A DNA stretch of 22,100 nucleotides from a virus: IMG/VR virus record IMGVR_UViG_3300034104_000306, positions 1 to 22,100 of that record; one strand, written 5' to 3'. Positions 1-7,171 of this stretch are shown here, one piece after another; position 1 is the stretch's first letter, and every line of letters starts with the position of its first letter. A program made the translations under genes and the position numbers. The notes under the pieces were generated by a model, which was not told the DNA's origin, did not search any database, and saw only the letters and a program-made list of their open reading frames with translations.

Positions 1-2
1 AT

Positions 3-344
3 GCATTAAATCAATCTACAACAACAAGAGATGGATTTAAGGTAGGATTTAATGATGAAGGAGGAGCAAGTAGATTTTTCTATTGTCCTAAAGCAAGTAA
101 GAAAGATAGAGACGAAGGAAACATACACCCAACAGTTAAACCAACCGACTTAATGAAATACTTAATTCGTTTAGTCACGCCGAAAGATGGTATAGTATTA
201 GACCCGTTTATGGGTAGTGGTAGCACGGGCAAAGCAGCAATGCAAGAAGGTATGTGGTTTGTTGGAATAGAAAGAGAGAGGGAGTATTTTGAGATTGCAA
301 AACAAAGAATAGAGTATGAAGCGGATAAAAGAAAGTTTTGGTAA
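3..344 (+). CDS. DNA methyltransferase, C-terminal part (partial, 5' end outside window)
   Basis: The frame is open from base 3 with no start, so this is the C-terminal 113 residues of a longer protein. It contains HPTVKPTDLMKYL followed by the S-adenosylmethionine-binding motif LDPFMGSGSTG. This order, with the AdoMet motif near the C-terminus, is typical of beta-class N6-adenine or N4-cytosine DNA methyltransferases, whose catalytic (D/N/S)PP(Y/F/W) motif lies upstream and would be off-window. An aromatic/basic stretch (FFYCPKASKKDR) just before is also common in this group. The protein ends in a charged helix (EREREYFEIAKQRIEYEADKRK). Such orphan phage enzymes usually modify phage DNA to evade restriction. 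That role, and the target base, are inferred. It overlaps the next small ORF by 29 nt and sits directly upstream of the terminase genes. Confidence 0.9.
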   Translation, partial: ALNQSTTTRDGFKVGFNDEGGASRFFYCPKASKKDRDEGNIHPTVKPTDLMKYLIRLVTPKDGIVLDPFMGSGSTGKAAMQEGMWFVGIEREREYFEIAKQRIEYEADKRKFW

Positions 345-426
345 GTATCCTATAATACCTCTACTACTTGCATATCTCCTCACCCTGACATTATGTATTG
401 CATGGGAGGTATATACTACAAAATAA
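316..426 (+). CDS. Predicted 36-residue single-pass membrane peptide
   Basis: An ATG at 316, inside the 3' end of the methyltransferase gene but in another frame, opens a 36-codon ORF ending in TAA at 424-426. The peptide has a basic N-terminus (MKRIKESFGK), a hydrophobic segment of about 20 residues (positions 11-30, YPIIPLLLAYLLTLTLCIAW) and a short polar tail (EVYTTK). This is the layout of a single transmembrane helix, probably N-in by the positive-inside rule. The ORF fills most of the 127-nt gap between the methyltransferase and the terminase genes, which supports it being real. I do not recognise a family. Size and position would fit a small holin-like, lysis-accessory or superinfection-related membrane protein, but none of these can be assigned from sequence alone. 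Confidence 0.55.
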   Translation: MKRIKESFGKYPIIPLLLAYLLTLTLCIAWEVYTTK

Positions 427-432
427 AGTAAG

Positions 433-446
433 TGTTGTTATAAAGA
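433..446 (+). promoter_or_regulatory. Intergenic GTTAT(A)A element, copy 1
   Basis: TGTTGTTATAAAG lies in the 45-nt gap before the small-terminase-like gene, with its TTG at 435, 37 nt upstream of the ATG at 472. It is the least conserved of six similar elements (GTTATAA instead of GTTATTA) found in the larger intergenic gaps. It may be a promoter element for the terminase genes; the function is inferred only from recurrence. Confidence 0.3.
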
Positions 447-471
447 TAGTAAAATACAATGAAGATACTAT

Positions 472-783
472 ATGGCATTCGTTAAAGGAGATACAAGAAT
501 AAATTTAAATGGCAGACCAAAAGGTGCACTGAATAGAACAACAGAACAAATGCGTCTAACTATAAATCGTGCAGTAAACAATACACTCAATACAATACAA
601 TCAGATTTAGAGGAATTAAAAAAGACTGACCCTGTTAAAGCATTAGAGTTATCAATGAGACTAATGGAATATGCAATGCCTAAGATGAGGTCAATAGATT
701 TGAAAGGTAGTATAGAGGTAGACCAAAGAATACATCAAGTAAGTGTAAATATAAACAGAACGGGTAGTGAACTTAGAGATTAA
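472..783 (+). CDS. Putative terminase small subunit / DNA-binding protein
   Basis: A 103-residue basic protein directly upstream of the large terminase and overlapping it by 17 nt, the usual place for the small terminase subunit. Residues 5-25 (KGDTRINLNGRPKGALNRTTE) resemble the K-G-x-S-G-N-P-N-G-R-P-K-G signature seen at the N-terminus of many phage DNA-binding or small-terminase-like proteins. The middle is helical, and the C-terminus (IEVDQRIHQVSVNINRTGSE) may be the oligomerisation or TerL-docking tail. If it is TerS it would recognise the packaging site and regulate the TerL ATPase. The call rests on position and this weak signature. It is shorter than most well-studied TerS proteins, so a DNA-binding protein of unknown role is the alternative. 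Confidence 0.5.
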   Translation: MAFVKGDTRINLNGRPKGALNRTTEQMRLTINRAVNNTLNTIQSDLEELKKTDPVKALELSMRLMEYAMPKMRSIDLKGSIEVDQRIHQVSVNINRTGSELRD

Positions 784-1933
784 CACAACTATTACATTTG
801 AAAACCTAATTGATAGCAAGACTAGAGTTACACAACACATAGGAGGAACGAGAAGTGGTAAGACATATGCTATATTGCAATTCCTGATAGTAAAAGGAAT
901 AGAAAATAAAGAAACAATAACAATAGTAAGAAAGACAATACCCTCTCTTAAAAGAACTGTAATAAAGGATTTTAAGGATATCTTACAGGGACTAAACATA
1001 TGGCAAGATGAAAACTATAATATTACTGACCGCATCTATAATTTGTACGATTCTACTATTCAATTCCTCTCTACTGATGATGCTGATAAGTTACGTGGTA
1101 TTAAATCTACTATACTATTTGTTGATGAGGCAAGTGAGATTGATGAGGAAAGTTATTTTCAGTTATCTATTAGAACTTCAGGCAACATCATACTTGCTTA
1201 TAACCCGACCATTAGTCCTTACCATTGGATTAGACAGATGCAAGATTGTGAAAGATTTGTAACAACATACAAAGATAATCCTTACTTGCCAAAAGAAATG
1301 GTTAAAGCAATTGAGGAATTAAAATTAACTAATTTAAAATATTATAAAATATATGGCCAGGGTGAATTCGCTCCGAATGATAAAGCAATATTTGAGTTTG
1401 ACATATGCGATGATATTGAAGCTGATTTTATTTGTTTTGGGTTTGACGTTGGTTATTCTAATGACCCCGCTTGTCTTGTGGCAATTTATAAAAATAGTGA
1501 TACTTTATATTTGGAGGAACTCATATATGAGACGGGTATGGTTACAAAAGATATAATAGATAGGTTTCATAAATTAGAAATAGATAAATCACAAACTATA
1601 TGGTGTGATAGCAGTGAACCAAGACTGATAGAGGAATTATATCGTAGTGGGTTTAATACGAAGCCGGTAGTGAAAGGTAAAGATAGTATTAACTTTGGTA
1701 TATCAGTAATGAAGAACTATAAGATAAAGATACTTAAAACCTCACAGAATTTAATTAACGAGATGTATGCTTACCAATATGAAACAGATAAGCATGGTTA
1801 TACTACTGACAGACCTGAAGGTGGATTAGACCATGCAATAGATGCAGCAAGGTATGGATGTATGATGTCTCTATCACAGAAAGCAGTAAACAAAGGCACA
1901 TATGCAATCTCAATCGGAAAATATAAATACTAG
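767..1933 (+). CDS. terL: Terminase large subunit (packaging ATPase-nuclease)
   Basis: A 388-residue motor that pumps DNA into the prohead and cuts it at headful or cos/pac sites. The ATPase domain shows Walker A GGTRSGKT (residues 26-33), Walker B ILFVDE (116-121) with E121 as the likely catalytic glutamate, and a coupling motif LAYNPT (143-148). The nuclease domain shows an RNase H-like strand GFDVGYSNDPA with D227, a second acidic site IWCDSSE (D281), and the C-terminal LDHAIDAARYG with D355/D359. The start must be the GTG at 767, because no ATG lies between it and Walker A. That gives a 17-nt overlap with the upstream gene, suggesting translational coupling. All catalytic residues are present, so it is probably active. 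The next ORF starts inside its 3' end. Confidence 0.95.
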   Translation: MNLEINTTITFENLIDSKTRVTQHIGGTRSGKTYAILQFLIVKGIENKETITIVRKTIPSLKRTVIKDFKDILQGLNIWQDENYNITDRIYNLYDSTIQFLSTDDADKLRGIKSTILFVDEASEIDEESYFQLSIRTSGNIILAYNPTISPYHWIRQMQDCERFVTTYKDNPYLPKEMVKAIEELKLTNLKYYKIYGQGEFAPNDKAIFEFDICDDIEADFICFGFDVGYSNDPACLVAIYKNSDTLYLEELIYETGMVTKDIIDRFHKLEIDKSQTIWCDSSEPRLIEELYRSGFNTKPVVKGKDSINFGISVMKNYKIKILKTSQNLINEMYAYQYETDKHGYTTDRPEGGLDHAIDAARYGCMMSLSQKAVNKGTYAISIGKYKY

Positions 1934-2123
1934 AGAAAACTTATGGAACTCTACCGAAATTAAAGAGTTGATAGAGTATGCTAGACATTTGCAAGCAGAA
2001 AATGAGGATTTACAAGCAAAAATGATAATGATGCAAGCAAAGTTAAACAACGAAGAAGCAAAGGTTAGACAAATGAATAACGCAATAAAACAAATGATAT
2101 ATGGTCAAGGAGGTAACGCTTAA
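1902..2123 (+). CDS. Small coiled-coil protein of unknown function
   Basis: A 73-residue protein starting within the last 32 nt of terL and overlapping the next gene by 23 nt, so it is embedded in a tightly coupled cluster. Residues 19-66 (from EIKELIEYARHLQAENEDL on) form a strongly predicted coiled coil with heptad-spaced L, I, M and A and many E, K and Q. The C-terminus (YGQGGNA) is short and flexible. I do not recognise a family. A coiled coil of this size beside terminase and chaperone-type genes could be an assembly adaptor, but that is speculation. Confidence 0.7.
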   Translation: MQSQSENINTRENLWNSTEIKELIEYARHLQAENEDLQAKMIMMQAKLNNEEAKVRQMNNAIKQMIYGQGGNA

Positions 2124-2763
2124 TATCCCTACAAGTTATGGTGATATAAGTTTAAAGAAATGGTTAGAGTTTCAAAAGCAATTAAAGAACTATGAAGATA
2201 ATGAAGATGCAATAACTGCATTAATGTTATCTTACTTATGTGGATTAGATACTGAATACATATCAGGTATAGCAGTAGCAGATTATGCAATGCTTAGAAA
2301 TGAATTAAGTAAGTTTATAAACAATACTGAATTACCATTACAAAAATTTATTTACATAGATGGTGTTGAGTATGGATTTGAACCTAATTTATCTAATATG
2401 TCTTATGGTGCATTTGCAGACATAACAAAGTTTAATACAATAACAATAGATGATAATTGGGCAAAGATAATGTCAATACTATACAGACCAGTTATAAAGA
2501 AAGTAGGAGACACATATACTATTAAAACATACACAGGCGACATAGACCATAAACCATTTTTAGAATTAGGTATGGATATTCACTTTGGTTGTTTGTTTTT
2601 TTTTGTAAATTTGTCAACGGACTTACTGAATTCTATCCTGAAATCTATGACGCAGATGGAGTTGCCTCTCAACATCAAGTCAACTTTAGTAAAAAGTGGG
2701 GAGCATATCAAGCAATTATTGAACTTGCAAACGGAGATATCCTCAAGATTAACGAAGTTGTAG
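2101..2763 (+). CDS. Tail-assembly-chaperone-like protein, zero-frame product
   Basis: A 220-residue protein, mostly helical, with a central motif FIYIDGVEYGFEPNLSNMSY followed by GAFADI and a later ILYRPVIKK, both familiar from a Bacteroidota phage family. Near residue 166 the frame crosses nine consecutive T (2596-2604) encoding Phe-Phe-Phe. In the zero frame it continues for 52 more codons (NLSTDLLNSILKSM to the C-terminal SRLTKL), and this tail looks like a genuine amphipathic helix. A second frame (-1) is open across and beyond the same region to 2864. Two C-termini from one N-terminus is the arrangement of lambda G/GT-type tail chaperones, so I propose that role. The gene lies about 18 kb from the tape measure, unlike the usual neighbour position. 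The function is inferred. Confidence 0.7.
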   Translation: MVKEVTLNIPTSYGDISLKKWLEFQKQLKNYEDNEDAITALMLSYLCGLDTEYISGIAVADYAMLRNELSKFINNTELPLQKFIYIDGVEYGFEPNLSNMSYGAFADITKFNTITIDDNWAKIMSILYRPVIKKVGDTYTIKTYTGDIDHKPFLELGMDIHFGCLFFFVNLSTDLLNSILKSMTQMELPLNIKSTLVKSGEHIKQLLNLQTEISSRLTKL

Positions 2764-2864
2764 AAGAACCATTGGAAAAATGTTTATTATATCTTTCTTT
2801 TAAAGCAGATAAAATACATTTAGAAAATCTATTACATAACGAAGCAATGAAGAAAGTTAGATAA
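2589..2864 (+). CDS. -1 frame extension of the chaperone-like gene (probable frameshift product)
   Basis: This frame is open through the T9 run and reads as a normal protein afterwards (GLTEFYPEIYDADGVA, FSKKWGAYQAIIELANGD, EKCLLYLSFKADKIHLENLL). It has no ATG until near its end. The only start available near the run is a TTG at 2589, so independent initiation is unlikely. A -1 slip at 2604 would join residues 1-168 of the zero-frame protein to 86 residues of this frame, giving about 254 residues ending at the TAA 2862-2864. From 2605 to 2763 both frames are coding. Alternatives are an error in the T9 count in the assembly, which would make this the only true frame, or transcriptional slippage. 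The helical SKKWGAYQ...ANGDILK section resembles the second partner seen after such proteins in related phages, as far as I recall. Confidence 0.6.
   Translation: MFVFFCKFVNGLTEFYPEIYDADGVASQHQVNFSKKWGAYQAIIELANGDILKINEVVEEPLEKCLLYLSFKADKIHLENLLHNEAMKKVR
2596..2604 (+). promoter_or_regulatory. T9 slippery site, candidate programmed -1 frameshift
   Basis: Nine T in a row are read in the zero frame as TTT TTT TTT followed by GTA. The heptamer T_TTT_TTT fits the X_XXY_YYZ rule for -1 ribosomal slippage, because both tRNAs can re-pair after slipping. Runs of nine T are also long enough for polymerase slippage. I see no obvious strong stem-loop or pseudoknot just downstream. Confidence 0.5.
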
Positions 2865-2894
2865 TAACATTTTCATTTATAGTTGTTATTACTA
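2863..2894 (+). promoter_or_regulatory. Intergenic GTTATTA element with inverted repeat, copy 2
   Basis: In the 40-nt gap before the gene at 2905, TTGTTATTA (2883-2891) lies 22 nt upstream of the ATG. AATAACA (2863-2869) and TGTTATT (2884-2890) are a perfect 7-bp inverted repeat with a 14-nt AT-rich spacer. The sequence TATAGTTG just upstream is one base from the Bacteroidota -7 consensus TAnnTTTG. A promoter or RNA-processing hairpin is possible. Confidence 0.4.
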
Positions 2895-2904
2895 AAAACA
2901 CATT

Positions 2905-3174
2905 ATGGCTAGACAATGGTCAAATTCAGGCAATGGTAATTTAAGATACTCTGTTAATAGACAGAATCAATCTGGTATTTACATAGGGCCAACAAGAGGA
3001 TTAAGTTCACCAAAGAATAGTAGAAGAGGATGTTTGTGTATTGAAAAGAATACATACTCTGTTAGTTGCTGTGATGGTGCATTGATACAACAAGGAATAG
3101 GACAAATTGAATCTCCTTTTGTAGAAAATGGTTCGTTTAGTTCAGGTTATGATGATGGATACCAAATAGATTAA
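2905..3174 (+). CDS. Small cysteine-rich protein of unknown function
   Basis: An 89-residue protein with a polar, Asn/Ser-rich N-terminus, a basic segment (SSPKNSRRG) and a compact Cys block, GCLC-x(9)-SCCDG (residues 42-59), followed by ALIQQGIGQIESP and an acidic end (DDGYQID). The four cysteines could bind a metal ion or form disulfides. Position right before the fibre gene at 3190, with a 15-nt gap, suggests a virion or fibre-associated role. I recall the arginine-G-C-L-C ... C-C-D-G ... Q-G-I-G pattern from small ORFs in other Bacteroidota phages, always without known function. The ATG at 2905 follows an A-rich leader (ACTAAAAACACATT). Confidence 0.75.
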   Translation: MARQWSNSGNGNLRYSVNRQNQSGIYIGPTRGLSSPKNSRRGCLCIEKNTYSVSCCDGALIQQGIGQIESPFVENGSFSSGYDDGYQID

Positions 3175-3189
3175 AATTAAAATATACAA

Positions 3190-4503
3190 ATGTCAGCAAT
3201 ATCAAAACAAGCTTTAGTAGTAGATAATAGTCAATCATTCCCAAATAATAATGCCGGTGCAATTACACCTACTGCATTAAGGGATTTTAATACTAATATG
3301 ATAGACTCAAATGTCAATCAAACTGAATACAATACAAATAGTGGAAGTTGGAATGTATCTATTAGTAATTTAAATACTTTTACTTCGTCTCAACAACCTA
3401 CATTTAATGCATTGAATTCATTTACTGCAAGTCAGTTAACAATCAATACAGGTGTTAATCAGTTTACTCAAAGTGCCAATGCAAGTATTAATAGATTGGA
3501 CACATTCAGTTCTTCTTTTAATACATACACTGCTTCAATAAATCAGATACAATCAAATGGTGTAGCATTAGGATATTCAACAAGATTTAATTTAGTTGGA
3601 CCTGGAACATTCTTTTCAGCATCATTAGTACAAAATGTAGGAGGGACAATTGCTACTTTGACATTTACTTCTGATAATGCAAAATTGAATACCAGTTCTT
3701 TTAATGATTATACTGCATCAACTGCAGCGACCCAATCAGTATTTAGTGCATCAGTTGCAACATCTTTTAGTTCAAGTAATGCAACATTTACCGCATTCAG
3801 TGCTTCACAGAATAGTTTTAATCTATCTGCAACTGCAAGTATCGTTGAGTTATTAAACTTATCATCATCATTAAGTGGTGGATATGCAACTCAAGGTGAA
3901 TTAGACCAATCTGCATCTGTATTACAGGCAAACATTGATACGAAATTAAATACATCTTCGTTTAATGCATATACACAAAGCACTAATAATACAATTGCAA
4001 CTCTAACAACCACTGCATCTTTTAATTCATACACTGCATCTCAAGCAACAGTCAATAGTGGATATAATTCATACACTGCATCTAATAATACTAAATGGGA
4101 TACAATTGGATTATTAACAGGCTCATATGCAACAACAGGTAGTAATGTATTTACCGGTTCTCAAACAATTACAGGTAGTATATATGGAAATATAATATCA
4201 GCAAGTATAGTAAGTTTAACTGCAAGTTTAGATTTAAGTAAAGGTAATTTCTTTACTTTAACATTAGTATCAGGCAGTACAACAAATTTAACTACAACAA
4301 ATATAAAAGCGGGTCAAACTATAAATTTATTAGTAACACAACCATCTGTTGGGTTTGGAAGTTTATCATATAATACCGCAATTGCATTTCCACAATTTAA
4401 TATATACTCTCCAACTACTCAATCAGGTAGTGTAGATATAGTAACTTTTGTAACATTTGATACTGCTAAAATTTATGCAACTGCAGTTAAAAATTTAGTA
4501 TAA
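3190..4503 (+). CDS. Ser/Thr/Ala-rich tail-fibre-like protein
   Basis: A 437-residue, low-charge protein. Residues about 55-300 repeat SFNxYTAS / NxFTASQ-type units with regularly spaced I, L, F and N, typical of slender trimeric fibre shafts. Residues about 310-345 carry TGSYATTGSNVFTGSQTITG, a module also found in the large fibre at 11406 (GSFATTGSNNFNGGQIITG). The C-terminus (about 349-437, beginning LSKGNFFTLTLVSGSTTNLT) is a compact beta-rich domain. The protein probably extends from the virion, perhaps as a short fibre or attachment scaffold for the Gly-rich protein that follows: the stop and start share a base (TAATG at 4501-4505), so the two are co-translated. No enzymatic motif is seen. 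The exact location in the particle is inferred. Confidence 0.7.
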   Translation: MSAISKQALVVDNSQSFPNNNAGAITPTALRDFNTNMIDSNVNQTEYNTNSGSWNVSISNLNTFTSSQQPTFNALNSFTASQLTINTGVNQFTQSANASINRLDTFSSSFNTYTASINQIQSNGVALGYSTRFNLVGPGTFFSASLVQNVGGTIATLTFTSDNAKLNTSSFNDYTASTAATQSVFSASVATSFSSSNATFTAFSASQNSFNLSATASIVELLNLSSSLSGGYATQGELDQSASVLQANIDTKLNTSSFNAYTQSTNNTIATLTTTASFNSYTASQATVNSGYNSYTASNNTKWDTIGLLTGSYATTGSNVFTGSQTITGSIYGNIISASIVSLTASLDLSKGNFFTLTLVSGSTTNLTTTNIKAGQTINLLVTQPSVGFGSLSYNTAIAFPQFNIYSPTTQSGSVDIVTFVTFDTAKIYATAVKNLV

Positions 4504-5312
4504 TGAGATTTACACCATTTTCATTTTTAGGAGGAGATAGTAATGCAAGTGCATCGTTAAGTATAACAAACGCAATATCAGGAACATTTACATCCGGTTC
4601 TGACACTTATGGATATTTAAAATTCACAGGGTCAGGACAATTGAATATAACTACTGGTGCATTACCTTATGTTAATATATTTTTAGTAGGTGGTGGCTCA
4701 GGTGGTAGAACACAAGAAGTGGGTAGACCTAATGGACATGGTGGTGGAGGAGGTGGATTATTATTTACTTCATCATTAACTTTAAATGCAGGTTTATATA
4801 CAATTAATGTAGGAACTGGAAGTTTTCAAAATTATGATGGTGGTTCATCATCAGTAATATGTGATGCAAGAGGAATTAATATAGGAGTAGATGGAGGAAA
4901 ATTTGATGGAACATCTGGTTACCCATCATATAATGTTAAAGGTGGATATGGTGCCGGTGCTGCAGGCGGTGGTGGTGGTTTAGGAAGTGTAGGACAAAGT
5001 GGTAGTTTAGGTATAACTTATATAGGTGGTAATGGTGGTACAGGTTTAGCATATACAATTATAGGGTCATCATCTTTTTGGGGAGCAGGTGGCGGTGGTG
5101 GTGGATGTAAAGAGGGTGTTCCATATAATGGAACAGGTGGAACAGGTGGTAGTGGAATTGGTGGAAATGGCCAAAGTACAGCTGCAGGTAATGCATATGG
5201 TGGTACTGCGGGTGTTACAAATACAGGTGCGGGTGGCGGCGGTGAAGCAAATGATAGTGGTGGAAGTGAACCAGGCGGTAGTGGTATAGTAATTATCACA
5301 TATAAATTATAA
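4503..5312 (+). CDS. Glycine-rich tail protein (putative host-contact domain)
   Basis: A 269-residue protein. The N-terminal 55 residues (FSFLGGDSNASASLSITN, then a beta-rich stretch) lead into a long Gly-rich region (residues about 60-260) that begins VNIFLVGGGSGG and ends GGSGIVIITYKL. This beginning and end are the hallmarks of the Gly-rich repeat domain found at the tips of many phage tail fibres, where polyglycine helices expose variable loops for receptor binding. The match to that domain type is clear. Receptor recognition is inferred. The gene overlaps the upstream fibre stop by one base (TAATG). A second Gly-rich domain of the same kind ends the protein at 18991. The base composition is locally G-rich because of GGT/GGA codons. 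Confidence 0.75.
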   Translation: MRFTPFSFLGGDSNASASLSITNAISGTFTSGSDTYGYLKFTGSGQLNITTGALPYVNIFLVGGGSGGRTQEVGRPNGHGGGGGGLLFTSSLTLNAGLYTINVGTGSFQNYDGGSSSVICDARGINIGVDGGKFDGTSGYPSYNVKGGYGAGAAGGGGGLGSVGQSGSLGITYIGGNGGTGLAYTIIGSSSFWGAGGGGGGCKEGVPYNGTGGTGGSGIGGNGQSTAAGNAYGGTAGVTNTGAGGGGEANDSGGSEPGGSGIVIITYKL

Positions 5313-5318
5313 AACAAA

Positions 5319-5354
5319 AATAACTATTTTTTAAACAACCTTTGTTATTAAAGG
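5319..5354 (+). promoter_or_regulatory. Intergenic GTTATTA element, copy 3, before scaffold/capsid genes
   Basis: In the 58-nt gap before the scaffold gene, TTTGTTATTAAAGG sits 29 nt upstream of the ATG at 5371. CCTTT (5339-5343) and AAAGG (5350-5354) form a 5-bp hairpin with GTTATT as the loop, and AATAAC (5319-5324) is complementary to that loop. AACTATTTT (5322-5330) begins 22 nt before GTTATTA, exactly as in the copy at 7776-7804. AACCTTTG is one base from TAnnTTTG. It is a good candidate for the promoter driving the abundant capsid proteins. Confidence 0.45.
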
Positions 5355-5370
5355 TATAAAACACATACAA

Positions 5371-6126
5371 ATGAATTCAAAAACTGTATTAAGTAAGATA
5401 ATGTCATTATTAAACATAGAAGACACAATATCTTTAACAGACGCAAGAACGGCTGACGGAACAATTTTACAATCTCCAACTTTTGATTTAGGTGAAAAGG
5501 TAGAAGTAGTTTCAGAAGATGGAACTAAAACACCTGCACCAGATGGTGAACATCAAATTGAATTGAAAGATTCAGAAGGTAATGAAGTAATTATCAGAGT
5601 AATGACCAAAGATGGTATTATTACTGAAAGAGAAAATGTAGAGGAAGCAGAAAATGAAACTGAATTAGAAATGGTTCCAGTTGAAGAAATCCCTCAAGCA
5701 TCAGGAGACTTATTAAAAGTAAACGAAACTCCAACTCAAAAGAATTCAGTAGAATCTGGCACCTTAAAGATGGCAGAACAAACTGATACCGCAGAACCAA
5801 TCACAGAAGATGAAGATGCACCAACTAAAGAAATGCCAACTGAAGAAGTTGATATGGGCAAGATGATGGATGATATGTCTTATAGAATTGGTGAAATGGA
5901 AGCTAAGATAGCTAAGATGGAAGAAGCAATGATGCCTCCAGTTAATTCTGAAGTAACTGAAGAAGTTGCAGGAGTTAAGATGGCAGAAGTAGATGAAGAA
6001 GAGTTACCTAAATTAGATGGTGCTCCAATTGAGCAAGCTACTAAGTTTGCATCTCAAACACAAAACAATTATGGTAAGAAAGTAAATGATTCACAATCAA
6101 ACTTCTTATCTAAATTATATAACTAA
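5371..6126 (+). CDS. Acidic coiled-coil protein, putative capsid scaffold
   Basis: A 251-residue, very acidic protein rich in Glu, Met and Lys, directly upstream of the major capsid gene. Residues 1-85 form a small beta-containing domain (FDLGEKVEVVSEDG, HQIELKDSEGNEVIIRVMTKDG). Residues 90-170 are disordered and Glu/Pro/Thr-rich. Residues about 168-188 (MDDMSYRIGEMEAKIAKMEE) are a predicted coiled coil. The C-terminus becomes basic and polar (NYGKKVNDSQSNFLSKLYN). Scaffolding proteins typically lie just before the capsid gene, are acidic and helical, and end in a basic capsid-binding helix, so this assignment fits well. No Ser/His/Asp or Ser/Lys protease motif was recognised, so a scaffold-protease fusion is not supported. 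A decoration protein is an alternative. Confidence 0.6.
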   Translation: MNSKTVLSKIMSLLNIEDTISLTDARTADGTILQSPTFDLGEKVEVVSEDGTKTPAPDGEHQIELKDSEGNEVIIRVMTKDGIITERENVEEAENETELEMVPVEEIPQASGDLLKVNETPTQKNSVESGTLKMAEQTDTAEPITEDEDAPTKEMPTEEVDMGKMMDDMSYRIGEMEAKIAKMEEAMMPPVNSEVTEEVAGVKMAEVDEEELPKLDGAPIEQATKFASQTQNNYGKKVNDSQSNFLSKLYN

Positions 6127-6150
6127 TTATTAAATAAAAAAGAAATTAAA

Positions 6151-7140
6151 ATGAAACAATTTCAAAAATTTGCAAACCCAGTTGTAACTTCAACAAGTTA
6201 CGCGGGAGAGGCAGCAGCAGGATATATCGCAGCAGCGTTATTGAGTGCAAACACATTGGACAAGAAGTTAGTAACTATCATGCCTAATGTTAAATACAAA
6301 TCTGTAATCCAAAAGATTTCAGTAGCATCATTAGTAAATGACGCATCTTGTGATTTTATCACAAACACAGGTAGTGTAACTATCGCAGAACAAGTATTGA
6401 CTCCAAAAGAATTACAAGTTAACTTACAATTATGTAAGCAAGAGTTTGTAGCATCTTGGGAAGCTTTACAATTAGGTTTTTCAGCTTTTGATGAAATCCC
6501 TAAGTCTTTCAATGACTTCTTAGTATCTTATGTTGGTGGTAAAGTAGCAGAAGCAACTGAGCAAAACATTTGGCAAGGAACTTCAACTAATGGTTCTTTC
6601 GCAGGTTTCCAAAACATCTTATCTGCATCAGTAGCAGCAGGTGGAGCAACAGCAGTATTACCAGCAAGAACAACAGGTGGTTCATCTGCAATTATCTCTG
6701 GTAGTGTAACTTCAGCAAACGTAGTTTCTAAATTAGATTCTATCGTTCAAACAATCCCAGCAACTGTATATGGTAAGCAAGACTTATTATTATACGTTCC
6801 TACGAATGTAGCAAAAGCATTCCAAACTGCAATGGCAGGTAATGGTGCTTCTGGTTTAGGTGCTAATGGTTGGAACAATTCAATGAATATCGGAGAGAAG
6901 CCTTATAACTTCCAAGGTATTGAAATGGTATTGTGTCCAGGTTTGAGTGATTCTAACATCGTTGCAGCTCAAAAATCAAACTTATTCTTCGGTACAGGTT
7001 TGTTATCTGACTACAACCAAGTAAAAGTAATTGACATGAGTGACATTGATGGTTCACAAAACTATCGTATCATCATGAGATTTACTTCTGGTGTACAATT
7101 CGGTGTTGGACAAGATATCGTTTACTACGGAGCATACTAA
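6151..7140 (+). CDS. Major capsid protein, HK97-fold type
   Basis: A 329-residue protein with the expected size and position for a major capsid protein: after the acidic scaffold candidate and before the tail-tube-like gene and terminator. Features include an N-terminal arm (about residues 1-30), a segment rich in beta strands (VKYKSVIQKISVASLVNDAS), a long helix (LQVNLQLCKQEFVASWEALQ) as in the HK97 spine helix, and a C-terminal beta domain (MRFTSGVQFGVGQDIVYYGA). Codon choice shifts toward C-ending codons (ATC, TTC, AAC) compared with neighbours, which suggests high expression. The ATG follows an A-rich leader (AAATAAAAAAGAAATTAAA) with no Shine-Dalgarno, as in strongly expressed Bacteroidota genes. 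The identity rests on size, context and overall pattern rather than on a catalytic motif. Confidence 0.8.
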   Translation: MKQFQKFANPVVTSTSYAGEAAAGYIAAALLSANTLDKKLVTIMPNVKYKSVIQKISVASLVNDASCDFITNTGSVTIAEQVLTPKELQVNLQLCKQEFVASWEALQLGFSAFDEIPKSFNDFLVSYVGGKVAEATEQNIWQGTSTNGSFAGFQNILSASVAAGGATAVLPARTTGGSSAIISGSVTSANVVSKLDSIVQTIPATVYGKQDLLLYVPTNVAKAFQTAMAGNGASGLGANGWNNSMNIGEKPYNFQGIEMVLCPGLSDSNIVAAQKSNLFFGTGLLSDYNQVKVIDMSDIDGSQNYRIIMRFTSGVQFGVGQDIVYYGAY

Positions 7141-7171
7141 TATTAACTAACAAAAATTAAAACAAAGTATT

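Noticed and set aside
372-412. Possible RNA hairpin (ATATCTCC with GGAGGTAT) upstream of the terminase genes
   Set aside because: Eight pairs with a wobble and a 25-nt loop, inside the small membrane ORF. Too weak to call a regulatory RNA.
691-999. Hydrophobic minus-strand frame opposite terL start
   Set aside because: Lies across the small-terminase/terL overlap, where both plus-strand genes are well supported. There is no other minus-strand gene in the window.
5018-5317. Proline-rich minus-strand frame opposite the Gly-rich gene
   Set aside because: Poly-Gly codons read as poly-Pro on the other strand. It is a shadow of the gene at 4503.
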